Origin: Pedobacter steynii
GTDB lineage: Bacteria; Bacteroidota; Bacteroidia; Sphingobacteriales; Sphingobacteriaceae
Direction of reading: 5' to 3'
Length of the DNA: 64,000 bases
Assembly (NCBI RefSeq): GCF_001721645.1
Contig: NZ_CP017141.1
Coordinates: 4,464,001-4,528,000, forward strand
Shown here: one piece after another, positions 23,469 through 32,396 of the stretch
Layout: each line of letters begins with the position of its first letter
Position numbering within the stretch: position 1 is the first letter of the stretch
Notes under the pieces: generated by a model
What the model saw: the letters and a program-made list of their open reading frames with translations, nothing else
Databases searched by the model: none
What the model was told of the DNA's origin: nothing
Made by a program: the position numbers and the translations under genes

Positions 23469-26400
23469 TTAATGTGATTTGACGTCGTCATTTGTTTCAA
23501 CTACCGGTTTTCCGGTTACTTTTTCCTGTAGGGACTGGAAGACTACAAATAATACAGGAATGATAAACAGTCCGAGCACTACCCCTGCAAGCATCCCGCC
23601 GGCAGCACCAGTACTGATCGAGCGGTTCCCCATTGCGGAACCACCTGTGGCAATCATCAGCGGGATCATACCCGCAACGAAGGCCAGGGAAGTCATCAGG
23701 ATCGGTCTCAGACGAAGTCTGGATCCTTCTAAAGCAGCAGGAATCAGATCCATGCCCTCTTTCCGGCGTTGCAAGGCAAACTCAATAATCAGAATGGCAT
23801 TCTTTGCCAATAATCCGATGAGCATGATCAATCCTACCTGTACATAAATGTTGTTGTCTATACCTGCAATCTTGATGGCAACAAATACGCCCAACAGTCC
23901 GGTAGGAATAGAAAGCATAACGGCCAATGGCAAAATATAACTTTCATACTGCGCAGCCAGAAGGAAGTAAACAAACAACAGACTCAAACTTAAGATGAAA
24001 AGGGTTTGAGAACCTGAAGATTTCTCTTCTCTGGAAAGGCCGTTCCACTCATAGCTGTATCCGTTAGGTAGTCTTTCAGACAGCAGGGTTTCAATCTGCT
24101 CCATGATTTTACCATTGCTGACTCCCGGTTTGGCAATTGCATTCACCGTAATGGAGTTGAACAGGTTGTAGCGGTCCACAGATTCCGGACCATATACTCT
24201 TTTTACAGCCACCAGCTCACTTGCCGGAACCATTTTGCCCTGATTATTTTTAACAAATACCATGTTCAGGGATTCTTTATCGGTTCTGTACATTCCATCA
24301 GCCTTCACATTTACCCGGTAATATTTACCAAAACGGTTAAAGTCTGAGGCTTGTGCGCCACCATAATACACCTGAATGGTATTGAGTAATTCTCTGACGC
24401 TTACACCCAGCTGTTTGGCTTTTTCATCATTTACTTCCAGTTCAAACTGCGGATAATCCGCTTTGAAAGTAGTAAAAGCCACGGCAATACCATCCAGTCC
24501 AAACAACTGGCCGACAATACCATTGGCTACACCGCTGAATTTCTCCAGGCTACCACCAGTTCTGTCCTGTAATACGAATTCAGCACCACCAATTGCACCA
24601 TAACCTGCAACAGGAGGCATTCTGAATACACTTACGGTTCCTTCTTTTAAGGTTGCCATTTTGGCATTGATGAGGTTAATTACCCCATCCATATCCTGAA
24701 CTTCACCTCTTTCCTTAGGCGCTTTCAGTTTACTGAAACCTAAACCATAAGCAGGACTCGATGCGTTACTCATGATGTTAAAACCGGATACACTCGTTAC
24801 GTTTTTCACCGCGTCAAATGTTCTCAACGTAGAATCGACACGTTTGATGAATTTTGTTGTCCGGTCTAAACCCGTACCTGAAGGCATGGTTAAGGAATAA
24901 ATGATGAAACTATCGTCTTCATTCGGAACAAATCCTTTGGGGGTATTGTTCATCATCCAGAAGGTAAGACCGGTAACCAAAGCCAATGCAGCCAGACTCA
25001 ACCACTTAAACCTGATCAGGAATTTCAGGCTGCCGATATACTTGTCTGTCATTCTGTTGAATGAAGTATTGAATGCATTGAAGAACCTTTTAGAGAATCC
25101 TTCTTTTTTACCTGCCTTTTCCGCATGGTTGTTTTTCAGGAATAAGGCACATAAAGCCGGACTTAAAGTCAATGCGTTTACTGCAGAGATCAAAATCGCA
25201 ATCGCCAGGGTAAAGGCAAACTGTTTATAGAATATTCCTGATGAGCCTTCCATGAATCCGATGGGGAGGAATACTGCTGCCATGACCAGGGTAATGGATA
25301 CAATTGCTCCGGTAATCTCACTCATCGCAGAATAGGTGGCCTCCCGGGCCGTCATATGTGTTCCTTCCATCTTGGCATGGACGGCTTCCACCACCACAAT
25401 CGCATCATCGACCACAATTCCGATGGCGAGTACCAAGGCAAACAGGGTCAGTACGTTCACGGTAAAACCGATCATCTGAAGAAAAAAGAAGGTACCGATA
25501 ATCGCTACCGGAACCGCAATGGCCGGGATTAAAGTAGACCTGAAATCCTGAAGGAATATAAATACCACAATAAATACGAGCACGAAAGCTTCAATCAGGG
25601 TTGTTTTTACCTGACTGATGGATTCATCCAGTCTTTCTTTAGTACTTTGCAGAATATCATATTTTATCCCTTTTGGAAATTCTTTTTCTGCCCTGATCAA
25701 TGCTTTACGTACCTGAATTTCAATTTCGTTTGCATTGGAACCACTGGCCTGAAGGATCCCTAAGGTCACCGCATCTTTACCATCCATTTTGGAATCACTG
25801 CTATAACTTGCTGCGCCAAACTCAATTCTGGCCACATCCTTTAAACGAAGGACACCACCATCAGGATTGGATTTAATAATCAGGTTTTCATATTGTTCAG
25901 GAAGGTTTAACTTCCCTTTATATTTTACCACATATTCAATTGCTTCTTTAGATTCTTCACCAAATTTTCCCGGAGCAGTTTCCAGACTCTGATCATTAAT
26001 GGCTGCTGTTACTTCTGACGGAGTCAGGTTATTGGCCGACATTTTCTGCGGGTTCAACCAAACCCTCATGGAGTAATCTTTGGAACCAAAAATCTGTACC
26101 TGGCCCACACCCTGAATCCTTTTCAGCTCAGGAACAAGGTTGATCTTGGTGTAGTTTTGCAGGAACTTCTCGTCGTACTTCGCTCTGTCTTCGCTGTAAA
26201 TATTGAAGTACATCACATTACTGTTCTGCTGTTTTGAAGTACTGATCCCCGCCAGCAATACCTCTGCAGGCATCTGACTGTTGATCTGTGAAACCCTGTT
26301 CTGTACGTTTACCGCAGCCTGATCAGGATTGGTGCCTTGTTTAAAGACAATAGAAATAGAGAAGGAACCATCGTTACTGGCGGAAGATTTCATATAATCC

Positions 26401-26624
26401 ATATTTTCCACCCCATTGATCGATTCCTCTAAAGGGGTAATTACGGAACGGACTACCGCCTCACTGTTTCCTCCCGGATAACTCCCTGAAACCATTACCG
26501 TGGGAGGGGCAATGTCGGGAAATTGGGTAATTGGAAGTCGGGTAAGGCCAACAATCCCCAGCAGGACAAGCAGGATGGAGATTACCGTAGCCAATACCGG
26601 CCTTCTTATAATAGATTGTAACAT
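23469..26624 (-). CDS. RND multidrug efflux permease (HAE1/AcrB-like)
   Basis: The 1051-residue proton-driven inner-membrane pump has the usual 12 transmembrane helices and two large periplasmic loops. The N-terminus IIRRPVLATVISILLVLLG and the adjacent QFPDIAPPTVMVSGSYPG are standard for the HAE1 family. The proton relay is intact: paired Asp in GIVVDDAIVVVEAV (helix 4) and Lys in GLLAKNAILIIEFA (helix 10). The pattern therefore fits drug, dye or bile-salt export rather than heavy metals. It lies 24 bp after the adaptor gene and 2 bp before the outer-membrane factor. A LytS/LytTR two-component system is immediately upstream on the same strand. Confidence 0.96.
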   Translation of the reverse strand: MLQSIIRRPVLATVISILLVLLGIVGLTRLPITQFPDIAPPTVMVSGSYPGGNSEAVVRSVITPLEESINGVENMDYMKSSASNDGSFSISIVFKQGTNPDQAAVNVQNRVSQINSQMPAEVLLAGISTSKQQNSNVMYFNIYSEDRAKYDEKFLQNYTKINLVPELKRIQGVGQVQIFGSKDYSMRVWLNPQKMSANNLTPSEVTAAINDQSLETAPGKFGEESKEAIEYVVKYKGKLNLPEQYENLIIKSNPDGGVLRLKDVARIEFGAASYSSDSKMDGKDAVTLGILQASGSNANEIEIQVRKALIRAEKEFPKGIKYDILQSTKERLDESISQVKTTLIEAFVLVFIVVFIFLQDFRSTLIPAIAVPVAIIGTFFFLQMIGFTVNVLTLFALVLAIGIVVDDAIVVVEAVHAKMEGTHMTAREATYSAMSEITGAIVSITLVMAAVFLPIGFMEGSSGIFYKQFAFTLAIAILISAVNALTLSPALCALFLKNNHAEKAGKKEGFSKRFFNAFNTSFNRMTDKYIGSLKFLIRFKWLSLAALALVTGLTFWMMNNTPKGFVPNEDDSFIIYSLTMPSGTGLDRTTKFIKRVDSTLRTFDAVKNVTSVSGFNIMSNASSPAYGLGFSKLKAPKERGEVQDMDGVINLINAKMATLKEGTVSVFRMPPVAGYGAIGGAEFVLQDRTGGSLEKFSGVANGIVGQLFGLDGIAVAFTTFKADYPQFELEVNDEKAKQLGVSVRELLNTIQVYYGGAQASDFNRFGKYYRVNVKADGMYRTDKESLNMVFVKNNQGKMVPASELVAVKRVYGPESVDRYNLFNSITVNAIAKPGVSNGKIMEQIETLLSERLPNGYSYEWNGLSREEKSSGSQTLFILSLSLLFVYFLLAAQYESYILPLAVMLSIPTGLLGVFVAIKIAGIDNNIYVQVGLIMLIGLLAKNAILIIEFALQRRKEGMDLIPAALEGSRLRLRPILMTSLAFVAGMIPLMIATGGSAMGNRSISTGAAGGMLAGVVLGLFIIPVLFVVFQSLQEKVTGKPVVETNDDVKSH

Positions 26625-26648
26625 GTTGATTTCGTATTAAAATGTAAA

Positions 26649-27836
26649 TTATTGTGCGCGGTAAACGCTGTCCGTATTCAGAGGTTTCGGTTTAATCTGT
26701 GCATCTTCTGCCAGACCATCAATACCTGAAAATACAATGGTTTCTCCCTTTTTCAGACCATCGCTGATCAGGTAGTTATTGCCACTTTTTCCGGAAACTG
26801 TAATCGCTCTGCGTTGCAGCTTATTCCCGGGACCTACCAGGTAAACAAAGATTTTATCCTGTACATCCATCGTTGATGCTTTAGGAACCATCAATGCCTG
26901 AGCATGGGTTTCTTCCAAACGGATTTTTCCGGTATTACCCGAGCGTAATAGCCCATTTGGATTAGGGAATATAGCCCTTAAGCTAATGGAACCCGTGTTT
27001 TTATCGAACTGACCATCTACAATCTGAATTTTTCCTTTTTGAGGATAGGTGGTTCCATCGGCCAGCAATAAAGTTACCGGAGGGAGCTTCCTTAATTTTT
27101 CTGCCATTGATGATCCCGGAATCTGCGCATTGAATTGCAGAAATGCAGGTTCACTCATCGCAAAATAAGTATACACTTCTTTGGTGTCAGACAAGGTGGT
27201 CATGGGTTCTGCATCCCCTTTGCCAACCAAGTTACCCACTCGTTTAGGGATTTTACCGATATAGCCGGAAATAGGGGCCTTGATCAGGGAGAAACCAATA
27301 TTGATTTTTGCAGAATTAATGGTTGATTTTGCCTGTGATACTGTGGCCTGAGCCTCGCTGTAGTTGGCCTGGGCAGTGCTCAGCTGTACTTCAGAAACGA
27401 CTTTGTTTTTAACTAATGGGGTGACTTTATCTACCTCAATCTGTGCGGTACGCAGTCTTGCTTTTGCAGACTCCATACTGGCATTAGCTGTATTCAGCTG
27501 TTCCTGGTAAACACGGTCATTGATCTTAAATAAAGGTTGTCCGGCTTTTACATAGGCACCTTCGTCGACAAATATTTTATCGAGGTAACCATCTACCTGA
27601 GGCCGGATGTCTACATTCACCTTTCCTTCAATCGAAGCGGAATAATCGGTATAGGTAACTGCAGGTTGTTCCATCACACTGATGACCGGAATTTCTGCAG
27701 GAGGGGGAGCTCCTGCGCCAGCTGCCTGTTCGTTTGCTCCTTTCGAACCGCAACTGCTTAAAAGAGCTGCAGGGAAAAGCAAGGATAATAATAGTAGGTA
27801 TCGCTTTTGATTTTTAGGGGTTGGAGGGAAAGACAT
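26649..27836 (-). CDS. RND periplasmic adaptor (AcrA/MexA-like lipoprotein)
   Basis: The 395-residue membrane-fusion protein carries a lipoprotein signal with Cys in PAALLSSCGSKG. Its domains in order are a barrel-sandwich half (IEGKVNVDIRPQVDGYLDKI), a helical hairpin (about 110-185), the second lipoyl half (FSLIKAPISGYIGKI), a beta-barrel and the membrane-proximal domain ending GETIVFSGIDGLAEDAQIKP. It links the inner-membrane pump to the outer channel. It is the first gene of the tripartite operon. The 145 bp between its ATG and the LytTR regulator stop should contain its own promoter, although read-through from the regulator genes is possible. Confidence 0.94.
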   Translation of the reverse strand: MSFPPTPKNQKRYLLLLSLLFPAALLSSCGSKGANEQAAGAGAPPPAEIPVISVMEQPAVTYTDYSASIEGKVNVDIRPQVDGYLDKIFVDEGAYVKAGQPLFKINDRVYQEQLNTANASMESAKARLRTAQIEVDKVTPLVKNKVVSEVQLSTAQANYSEAQATVSQAKSTINSAKINIGFSLIKAPISGYIGKIPKRVGNLVGKGDAEPMTTLSDTKEVYTYFAMSEPAFLQFNAQIPGSSMAEKLRKLPPVTLLLADGTTYPQKGKIQIVDGQFDKNTGSISLRAIFPNPNGLLRSGNTGKIRLEETHAQALMVPKASTMDVQDKIFVYLVGPGNKLQRRAITVSGKSGNNYLISDGLKKGETIVFSGIDGLAEDAQIKPKPLNTDSVYRAQ

Positions 27837-27981
27837 TGCTTTTATAATTTATGTTCTTTTAAAAATGAATGCAAAAATAAAATCTCACACGCGCGGTATG
27901 TTTATTAAATGACCGAAATGGAGATAATCGTTACTGAAACGGCAAAATTCAATAACCGAAATTTTAAGGCATGGGTTCCTT

Positions 27982-28740
27982 TTAGCGGTCCAGCCAGGCT
28001 TTGAACTGGCCGGATTTTTCCTTGCTGATGATGATCTCACCCGAACTCTTGCTCTTCAAAATCACTTTCAATTTACCATTAAAATAATTATGAATCGAAA
28101 GAATACTATTCACAAAAATCATATGCTGACGATTCGCACGGAAAAAACATACCGGATCTAACTGGTCTTCCAGCTCATCCATGGTAAAAGGAACGATAAT
28201 ATCGGTATTGTCGTCCAGAACAAGATGCGTGATTTTGTGTTCTGAATAAATGTAATCTATAGAGGAAACCAGAATGGTTTTATATCCGTCTTTGTATGGA
28301 AGCAGAAAGCGGGAACGGTAAATGACAGATTTGGATTTGATATAGTCTACGAGCTGGTCCAATGCCTTATTCGGATTGGTTTCCTGTAGAATATGGTCGT
28401 ATAAACCCAGTGCATCTTTCAATTCATTCTTTTCTATAGGCTTTAATAAATAGGCAAGGCTATAAATTTTAAACGCCCGAAGGGCATATTCATCATAAGC
28501 AGTGGTGAAAATTACCGGACAATGGATTTCCACTTTAGGGAATATTTCAAAGCACAATCCATCTCCAAGCCGGATGTCCATCATAATCAGATCTGGCTGA
28601 GGATGCTGTGTCAGGTAGTTTACGCTTTCTTCTACACTGGCTAAAACCCCGGTAATGACCGCATCTTCTCTGATCTCTGCCAGTAATTTGATCAGCCGGT
28701 TGGCATTGGGTTTTTCGTCTTCAATGATTAGAATATTCAT
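27982..28740 (-). CDS. LytTR family response regulator
   Basis: The 252-residue regulator starts at ATG 28740 (MNILIIEDEKPNANR); an upstream frame to 28794 adds 18 residues that overlap the kinase gene. The receiver domain has the acidic pair E7/D8, phospho-Asp D55 in LIMMDIRLGDG, Thr in FTTAYDEYALRAF and Lys in YLLKPIEKNEL. The C-terminal LytTR DNA-binding domain runs from about 150 to 248 (RSRFLLPYKDGYKTILVSSI). Its start is 10 bp from the stop of the LytS-like kinase. The downstream RND operon on the same strand is the obvious candidate target (inference). Confidence 0.93.
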   Translation of the reverse strand: MNILIIEDEKPNANRLIKLLAEIREDAVITGVLASVEESVNYLTQHPQPDLIMMDIRLGDGLCFEIFPKVEIHCPVIFTTAYDEYALRAFKIYSLAYLLKPIEKNELKDALGLYDHILQETNPNKALDQLVDYIKSKSVIYRSRFLLPYKDGYKTILVSSIDYIYSEHKITHLVLDDNTDIIVPFTMDELEDQLDPVCFFRANRQHMIFVNSILSIHNYFNGKLKVILKSKSSGEIIISKEKSGQFKAWLDR

Positions 28741-28750
28741 ATTTCGGGAG

Positions 28751-29845
28751 CTATAATGGAAGTAAAGGTAGGTAAACTGCAAATGAATGTTCATCTTCTA
28801 TAATAGAAGGGAGATTCTCTGATAGTAAAGCGTATCGGCTTTTGATATTCTGAAGGCCAATACGTGCGGATGGAATGGCCAGCTTTATTCTTTGTAAGTT
28901 ATTGCTTACCACAATGTGGGCATCGGTATTGTAAATTCTGATGTGTAAGGGATTGGTCTTGGTGGCTGCATTGTGCTTAATTGCGTTTTCAATGAGCAAT
29001 TGTAACGTAATGGGAGGGATGCCCCGTCCGTCATCGTTAGTGATGTCGACTGAGATGGTCACATTTTCGCCGTATCTGATCCGGATAAGGTATAAATAGG
29101 CATCGACAAAGATCAGTTCTTCCTCCAGTGAGACAATGTTTTTATTCAGGTTCACAATCATATAACGGTATACCCGTGACAGATTTCTGAGAAATACTTC
29201 GGCTTTTAACTGATCTTCAGAAATCAGTTCTGAAAGGGTACTGAAGTTATTGAACATGAAATGAGGATCCAGCTGGAGCTTGAGCGACTGTAGTTCCGCC
29301 TGCATGGCGATCTCTTTAAATTCAGCTGTTTTGAGTTTTAATTCTGTGGCTTCAATCATGGTGGTTTTCCATTTTTGGAGTAAGAAGTTTCCGGTGGTTA
29401 CCGCACTGATCAGAATGCCCATAATGACACATACATAGACAAACTGCAGACTGTTCAGCTCTTCCTCAAAGGTGAGTTTTTCTTCATAAGTATAGATGAA
29501 AGAGCCGATAAAGTACAACAGGATCATCAGGATGATGACAAATATAATCTGAAGGAGTAACTGGATACTAAAGCGGGTAAAGGGTTTTTCTGTCCAGGGG
29601 ATGATTTTATCAAGCATCACCGAATTGAGGACGCTCAATTCAAATATCAAACCGCAAAAGATCATGGTAAGGCCAGCATCAGTCAGCATCTCTAAAAGAG
29701 GCCGGCTGAAATAATGCTTATAATAAGCACTGTAGGGATTAAGCAGATAGGATAAGAGGTTTAAGACCAGGAATATCAGGGGGATGGTGATAAACCTGAG
29801 GTATTTGTTTACTGGTCTTGGAAATAGTTCTCTTGATTTGCTCAT
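28751..29845 (-). CDS. LytS/YehU-type membrane histidine kinase
   Basis: A 364-residue kinase from ATG 29845; a TTG start at 29875 would add ten residues. Four hydrophobic helices occupy about 20-160, then a linker, then the His_kinase domain with phospho-acceptor H195 in LDPHFMFNNFSTLSEL. The ATP-binding part is QLLIENAIKHNAAT and GLQNIKSRYALL. The short integral sensor region is typical of Bacteroidota kinases paired with LytTR regulators. It likely senses membrane state or a hydrophobic compound and activates the LytTR partner that starts 10 bp downstream. Confidence 0.92.
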   Translation of the reverse strand: MSKSRELFPRPVNKYLRFITIPLIFLVLNLLSYLLNPYSAYYKHYFSRPLLEMLTDAGLTMIFCGLIFELSVLNSVMLDKIIPWTEKPFTRFSIQLLLQIIFVIILMILLYFIGSFIYTYEEKLTFEEELNSLQFVYVCVIMGILISAVTTGNFLLQKWKTTMIEATELKLKTAEFKEIAMQAELQSLKLQLDPHFMFNNFSTLSELISEDQLKAEVFLRNLSRVYRYMIVNLNKNIVSLEEELIFVDAYLYLIRIRYGENVTISVDITNDDGRGIPPITLQLLIENAIKHNAATKTNPLHIRIYNTDAHIVVSNNLQRIKLAIPSARIGLQNIKSRYALLSENLPSIIEDEHSFAVYLPLLPL

Positions 29846-29877
29846 CGTGCCGCCGAATGTTCTTATATTTTTCAAAA

Positions 29878-30216
29878 TTACATAAAATGAGAGTGATCAG
29901 AGGTGAGAAATGAGGTATTCCTGCCTGAAAATAAAAAATGATTGATCAGCTCTGATCCATTCCGCATCCTTTTTTCCATGATGGCGTTGATCAGGTCGTA
30001 AGGTGTCTTTATTGCTTTCTCCTCGGGGAAGGTAAAGGAAATATTGAAGCAGTCTTCCACGCGGTTGAACAACCTGCATCGCTCATAGGAAAGAAGTTCC
30101 AGCTTTTTCTCCGGATCAGGATTTAAAAGCCCGGGTTTATCTGTCCCGAATTCAAATTGGAGAATGATATTGAGTTGCAGGTAAATCCTGATGAAGGTAA
30201 AAATAGGAATGATCAT
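29878..30216 (-). CDS. Hypothetical 112-residue protein (uncertain)
   Basis: An ATG-initiated frame of 112 codons lies directly upstream of the LytS-like kinase on the same strand (32 bp from its ATG). The N-terminus is hydrophobic (MIIPIFTFIRIYLQLNIIL) and the rest is polar with segments such as ELLSYERCRLFNRVEDCF. I do not recognise a family and see no obvious domain. The composition is compatible with a real protein, but a chance frame in the kinase leader region is equally possible. Confidence 0.35.
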   Translation of the reverse strand: MIIPIFTFIRIYLQLNIILQFEFGTDKPGLLNPDPEKKLELLSYERCRLFNRVEDCFNISFTFPEEKAIKTPYDLINAIMEKRMRNGSELINHFLFSGRNTSFLTSDHSHFM

Positions 30217-30358
30217 TTTTCGTTAGGTGCACTTATTTTATGGATGCAATGATAGGTAATGTTTCCGGGGGTATAAGGAGGAAACAGACCCAATTGACCA
30301 AATCCGCAACCCAAGCGGATAAATTAAATGCCCAAATGATCAGGAAGTGTAAAAAGAA

Positions 30359-30386
30359 AAACCTGCTATACACTTATAGCAGGTTT
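30359..30386 (-). terminator. Terminator after the YtxH-like gene
   Basis: AAACCTGCTATA (30359-30370) pairs perfectly with TATAGCAGGTTT (30375-30386) around a 4-nt loop. On the minus strand it is followed by a T-rich run (read as AAAAAGAAA on plus from 30351). This fits a terminator 28 bp beyond the stop at 30414. Confidence 0.85.
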
Positions 30387-30413
30387 CATATATAGAGTTC
30401 AGCTTTATATAAA

Positions 30414-30611
30414 CTATTCTGTATAAGGATCAGTGGATTGTCGGTACTGTTGCTTCACGTCATTTCCAAATTCCTTTGCTTTGTCCAGCCATTCCGGTGC
30501 CTGTTCTTTCAGCTCATCTACAAGAGATTTGCCATTGACACCTTTTTTTGTGACATATTTTACTGCCCCATAAACTGCGGCACCGATGAGAAGATTTTTT
30601 AATAGGCCCAT
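30414..30611 (-). CDS. Small YtxH-like membrane-associated protein
   Basis: This 65-residue protein has a short hydrophobic, glycine/alanine-rich segment (LLIGAAVYGAVKYVT), then an amphipathic helical tail (DELKEQAPEWLDKAKEFGND). The layout resembles YtxH-domain stress or envelope proteins that are abundant in Sphingobacteriaceae. It is a single-gene unit ending in a strong terminator. Function is unknown; a role in envelope or osmotic stress is only suggested by the family. Confidence 0.75.
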   Translation of the reverse strand: MGLLKNLLIGAAVYGAVKYVTKKGVNGKSLVDELKEQAPEWLDKAKEFGNDVKQQYRQSTDPYTE

Positions 30612-30729
30612 GTTGGTATGTTTTTAATTTTCAAACTGTTTTTCTAAGAACAAGGGGGAGCTGGAATAGTTTTATATACCTGAATATTTTTTATATTTAG
30701 GTAATTATAAACCCTATAGTCTGCTTATT

Positions 30730-31104
30730 ATGAAAAAATTAAGTTTCCTTTTCTCTTTTGTTTTATTAATGTTATTTGCTAATGGGGTACAGGCCCAGAA
30801 AAATGAAACCTACTTTGTAGGTAAGTGGGATATCCTGATCAAAGGCTTACCTCAGGGGGATACAGAAGCCCTGGTTAAGTTTGAATTGAAAGACGGGAAA
30901 CTAAGTGGAAGTATTGCTGATAAGGCAAATCAAAAAGATATGCCTTTTACAGATGTTCAGTTAAAAGATTCTGTAGTTGTTGTGAAGTTTGACCACAGTA
31001 GCGGTGAGGTGGAAATGAGCCTGCTGAAAAAGGATGCAGACAACCTGACCGGACAGGTCAACAGCCAGTTTGAGCTGACTGGTGTACGGAAAAAAGAAGA
31101 CTAA
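30730..31104 (+). CDS. Secreted hypothetical protein
   Basis: The 124-residue protein has a Sec signal peptide ending at NGVQAQK (cleavage after about residue 22). The mature part is beta-rich: TYFVGKWDILIKGLPQGD, LKDGKLSGSIADK, VVVVKFDHSSGEVEMSL. The pattern of G-x-W-D/T-L followed by short strands with a K-D-G-K-L-S-G turn is seen in small lipocalin-like or DUF-type secreted proteins of Bacteroidota, but no family is assigned. A terminator follows at 31113-31134, so it is monocistronic. Confidence 0.8.
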   Translation: MKKLSFLFSFVLLMLFANGVQAQKNETYFVGKWDILIKGLPQGDTEALVKFELKDGKLSGSIADKANQKDMPFTDVQLKDSVVVVKFDHSSGEVEMSLLKKDADNLTGQVNSQFELTGVRKKED

Positions 31105-31112
31105 AAAGAAAG

Positions 31113-31134
31113 GGTCGGTGGATGCCGACCTTTT
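31113..31134. terminator. Terminator after the secreted protein gene
   Basis: GGTCGG (31113-31118) pairs with CCGACC (31125-31130) and is followed by TTTT. It lies 8 bp after the stop at 31104 and just before the stop of the convergent PLP enzyme at 31146. Confidence 0.7.
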
Positions 31135-31145
31135 CTAACTATTAA

Positions 31146-32216
31146 CTAAGCCCCATGATTGGGCAAAAGACTTAACCGGCAGATAGGGCGGTATCCGGTA
31201 AAAGTGACCTCCGTAGAAAGGAAGGACTCCTTAATCGTCTCTTCTTTAACCAGGTCGGTACTTAAATATTTTTTATTGCTATCGCAGAGCAGGGTCACCA
31301 CAACTGCGTCAACGCCTAAATCCTCTTTGATTTTAATGGCTCCAATGACGTTGGCTCCGGAAGAAATCCCTACAGCAAGACCCAGCTCTTTTGCCAGTTT
31401 CTGTGCCATAATGATGGAATCTCCATCATTTGCCTGTATAATCTCATCCAGCTCGTCCAGCTTTACAATTTCAGGAATAAATTCATCAGAAATCCCTTGT
31501 ATCCTATGGCTGCCAACTTTATATCCTGTGGTCAGCGTCGGGCTTTCTGCTGGTTCCAACGGATGTATTTTGATGGATGGATGATGAAGTTTTAGCCTTT
31601 TGCCAACGCCCATAACGGTTCCACCAGTACCTACTCCGGCTACAAAAGCATCTGGCCTTAATCCAACTGACTTCAATTGCTCCCAGATTTCCATACCAGT
31701 GGTTTTTTCATGGGCTTCCTCATTGTAACGGTTCTCAAATTGTCTTGGTAGAAATACGCCTCCTTTAGCGGCCAGTTCTTCGCACATGCTGATGCTGCCC
31801 AGGAAACCACCTTCTTCTTTGCTCAGCAGAATCACTTCTGCTCCCATACTTCGGATGATGTCTATTCTTTCTTTGCTTAACCAATTGGGCATGATGATTT
31901 TTACGGGATGACCAAGCGCACGCCCTATTGCAGCAAAGGCAATCCCGGTATTGCCGCTAGTCGCCTCAATGATGGTATCACCAGGATTTATGGCACCCGA
32001 GCAATACGCTTCGTACATGATGTTCAAGGCCATCCGGTCCTTAACGCTTCCTGTAAGGTTATAATGTTCGCACTTTACATAGATCTTTCCGGCCTTATTT
32101 TTATAGGTATAATGAAGTTCCAGCATAGGCGTGTTGCCTACCAGGTGCCATAAATGTTCAAATTTGTCGGCCAGTGTTTCCGTTAACCGGGAGGTGGTTT
32201 TCTCTTTAGTCAGCAT
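31146..32216 (-). CDS. PLP-dependent cysteine synthase/cystathionine beta-synthase family enzyme
   Basis: A 356-residue fold-type II PLP enzyme. The opening LVGNTPMLEL, the Schiff-base lysine K59 in LTGSVKDRMA, the substrate loop TSGNTGIAFA and the phosphate-binding loop GVGTGGTVMGVGKRL identify the CysK/CBS family. The protein lacks CBS domains. A C-terminal extension (LSTEVTFTGYRPICRLSLLP) exceeds the roughly 310 residues of CysK. It may make cysteine from O-acetylserine or catalyse a related beta-replacement. It is divergent from an Lrp-type regulator with a palindrome between them, the classic layout for amino-acid-responsive local control. Confidence 0.88.
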   Translation of the reverse strand: MLTKEKTTSRLTETLADKFEHLWHLVGNTPMLELHYTYKNKAGKIYVKCEHYNLTGSVKDRMALNIMYEAYCSGAINPGDTIIEATSGNTGIAFAAIGRALGHPVKIIMPNWLSKERIDIIRSMGAEVILLSKEEGGFLGSISMCEELAAKGGVFLPRQFENRYNEEAHEKTTGMEIWEQLKSVGLRPDAFVAGVGTGGTVMGVGKRLKLHHPSIKIHPLEPAESPTLTTGYKVGSHRIQGISDEFIPEIVKLDELDEIIQANDGDSIIMAQKLAKELGLAVGISSGANVIGAIKIKEDLGVDAVVVTLLCDSNKKYLSTDLVKEETIKESFLSTEVTFTGYRPICRLSLLPNHGA

Positions 32217-32283
32217 TTTTTATGTTGCATTTATTTCTGACAAAACTCTGTATTTATGTTTTTTATGACAATAGTATCGGTTG

Positions 32284-32306
32284 TTTTCCATTTATTTTAT
32301 GGAAAA
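32284..32306. promoter_or_regulatory. Perfect palindrome between the PLP enzyme and lrp, candidate Lrp operator
   Basis: TTTTCCAT (32284-32291) and ATGGAAAA (32299-32306) are exact inverted arms with a 7-nt AT-only spacer, in the middle of the 180-bp divergent region. A TAATTTTG -7-like box follows at 32311-32318 toward the lrp gene. AT-rich imperfect palindromes of this size are typical Lrp/AsnC targets, so autoregulation and control of the PLP enzyme are likely (inference). Confidence 0.5.
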
Positions 32307-32396
32307 TGATTAATTTTGTATAATTATTTTCAGTTACCAGTTTACTTAGCTACTGCCAACTGTCTTTTTTTCGACGCTTCTATACTATAAACTGAT

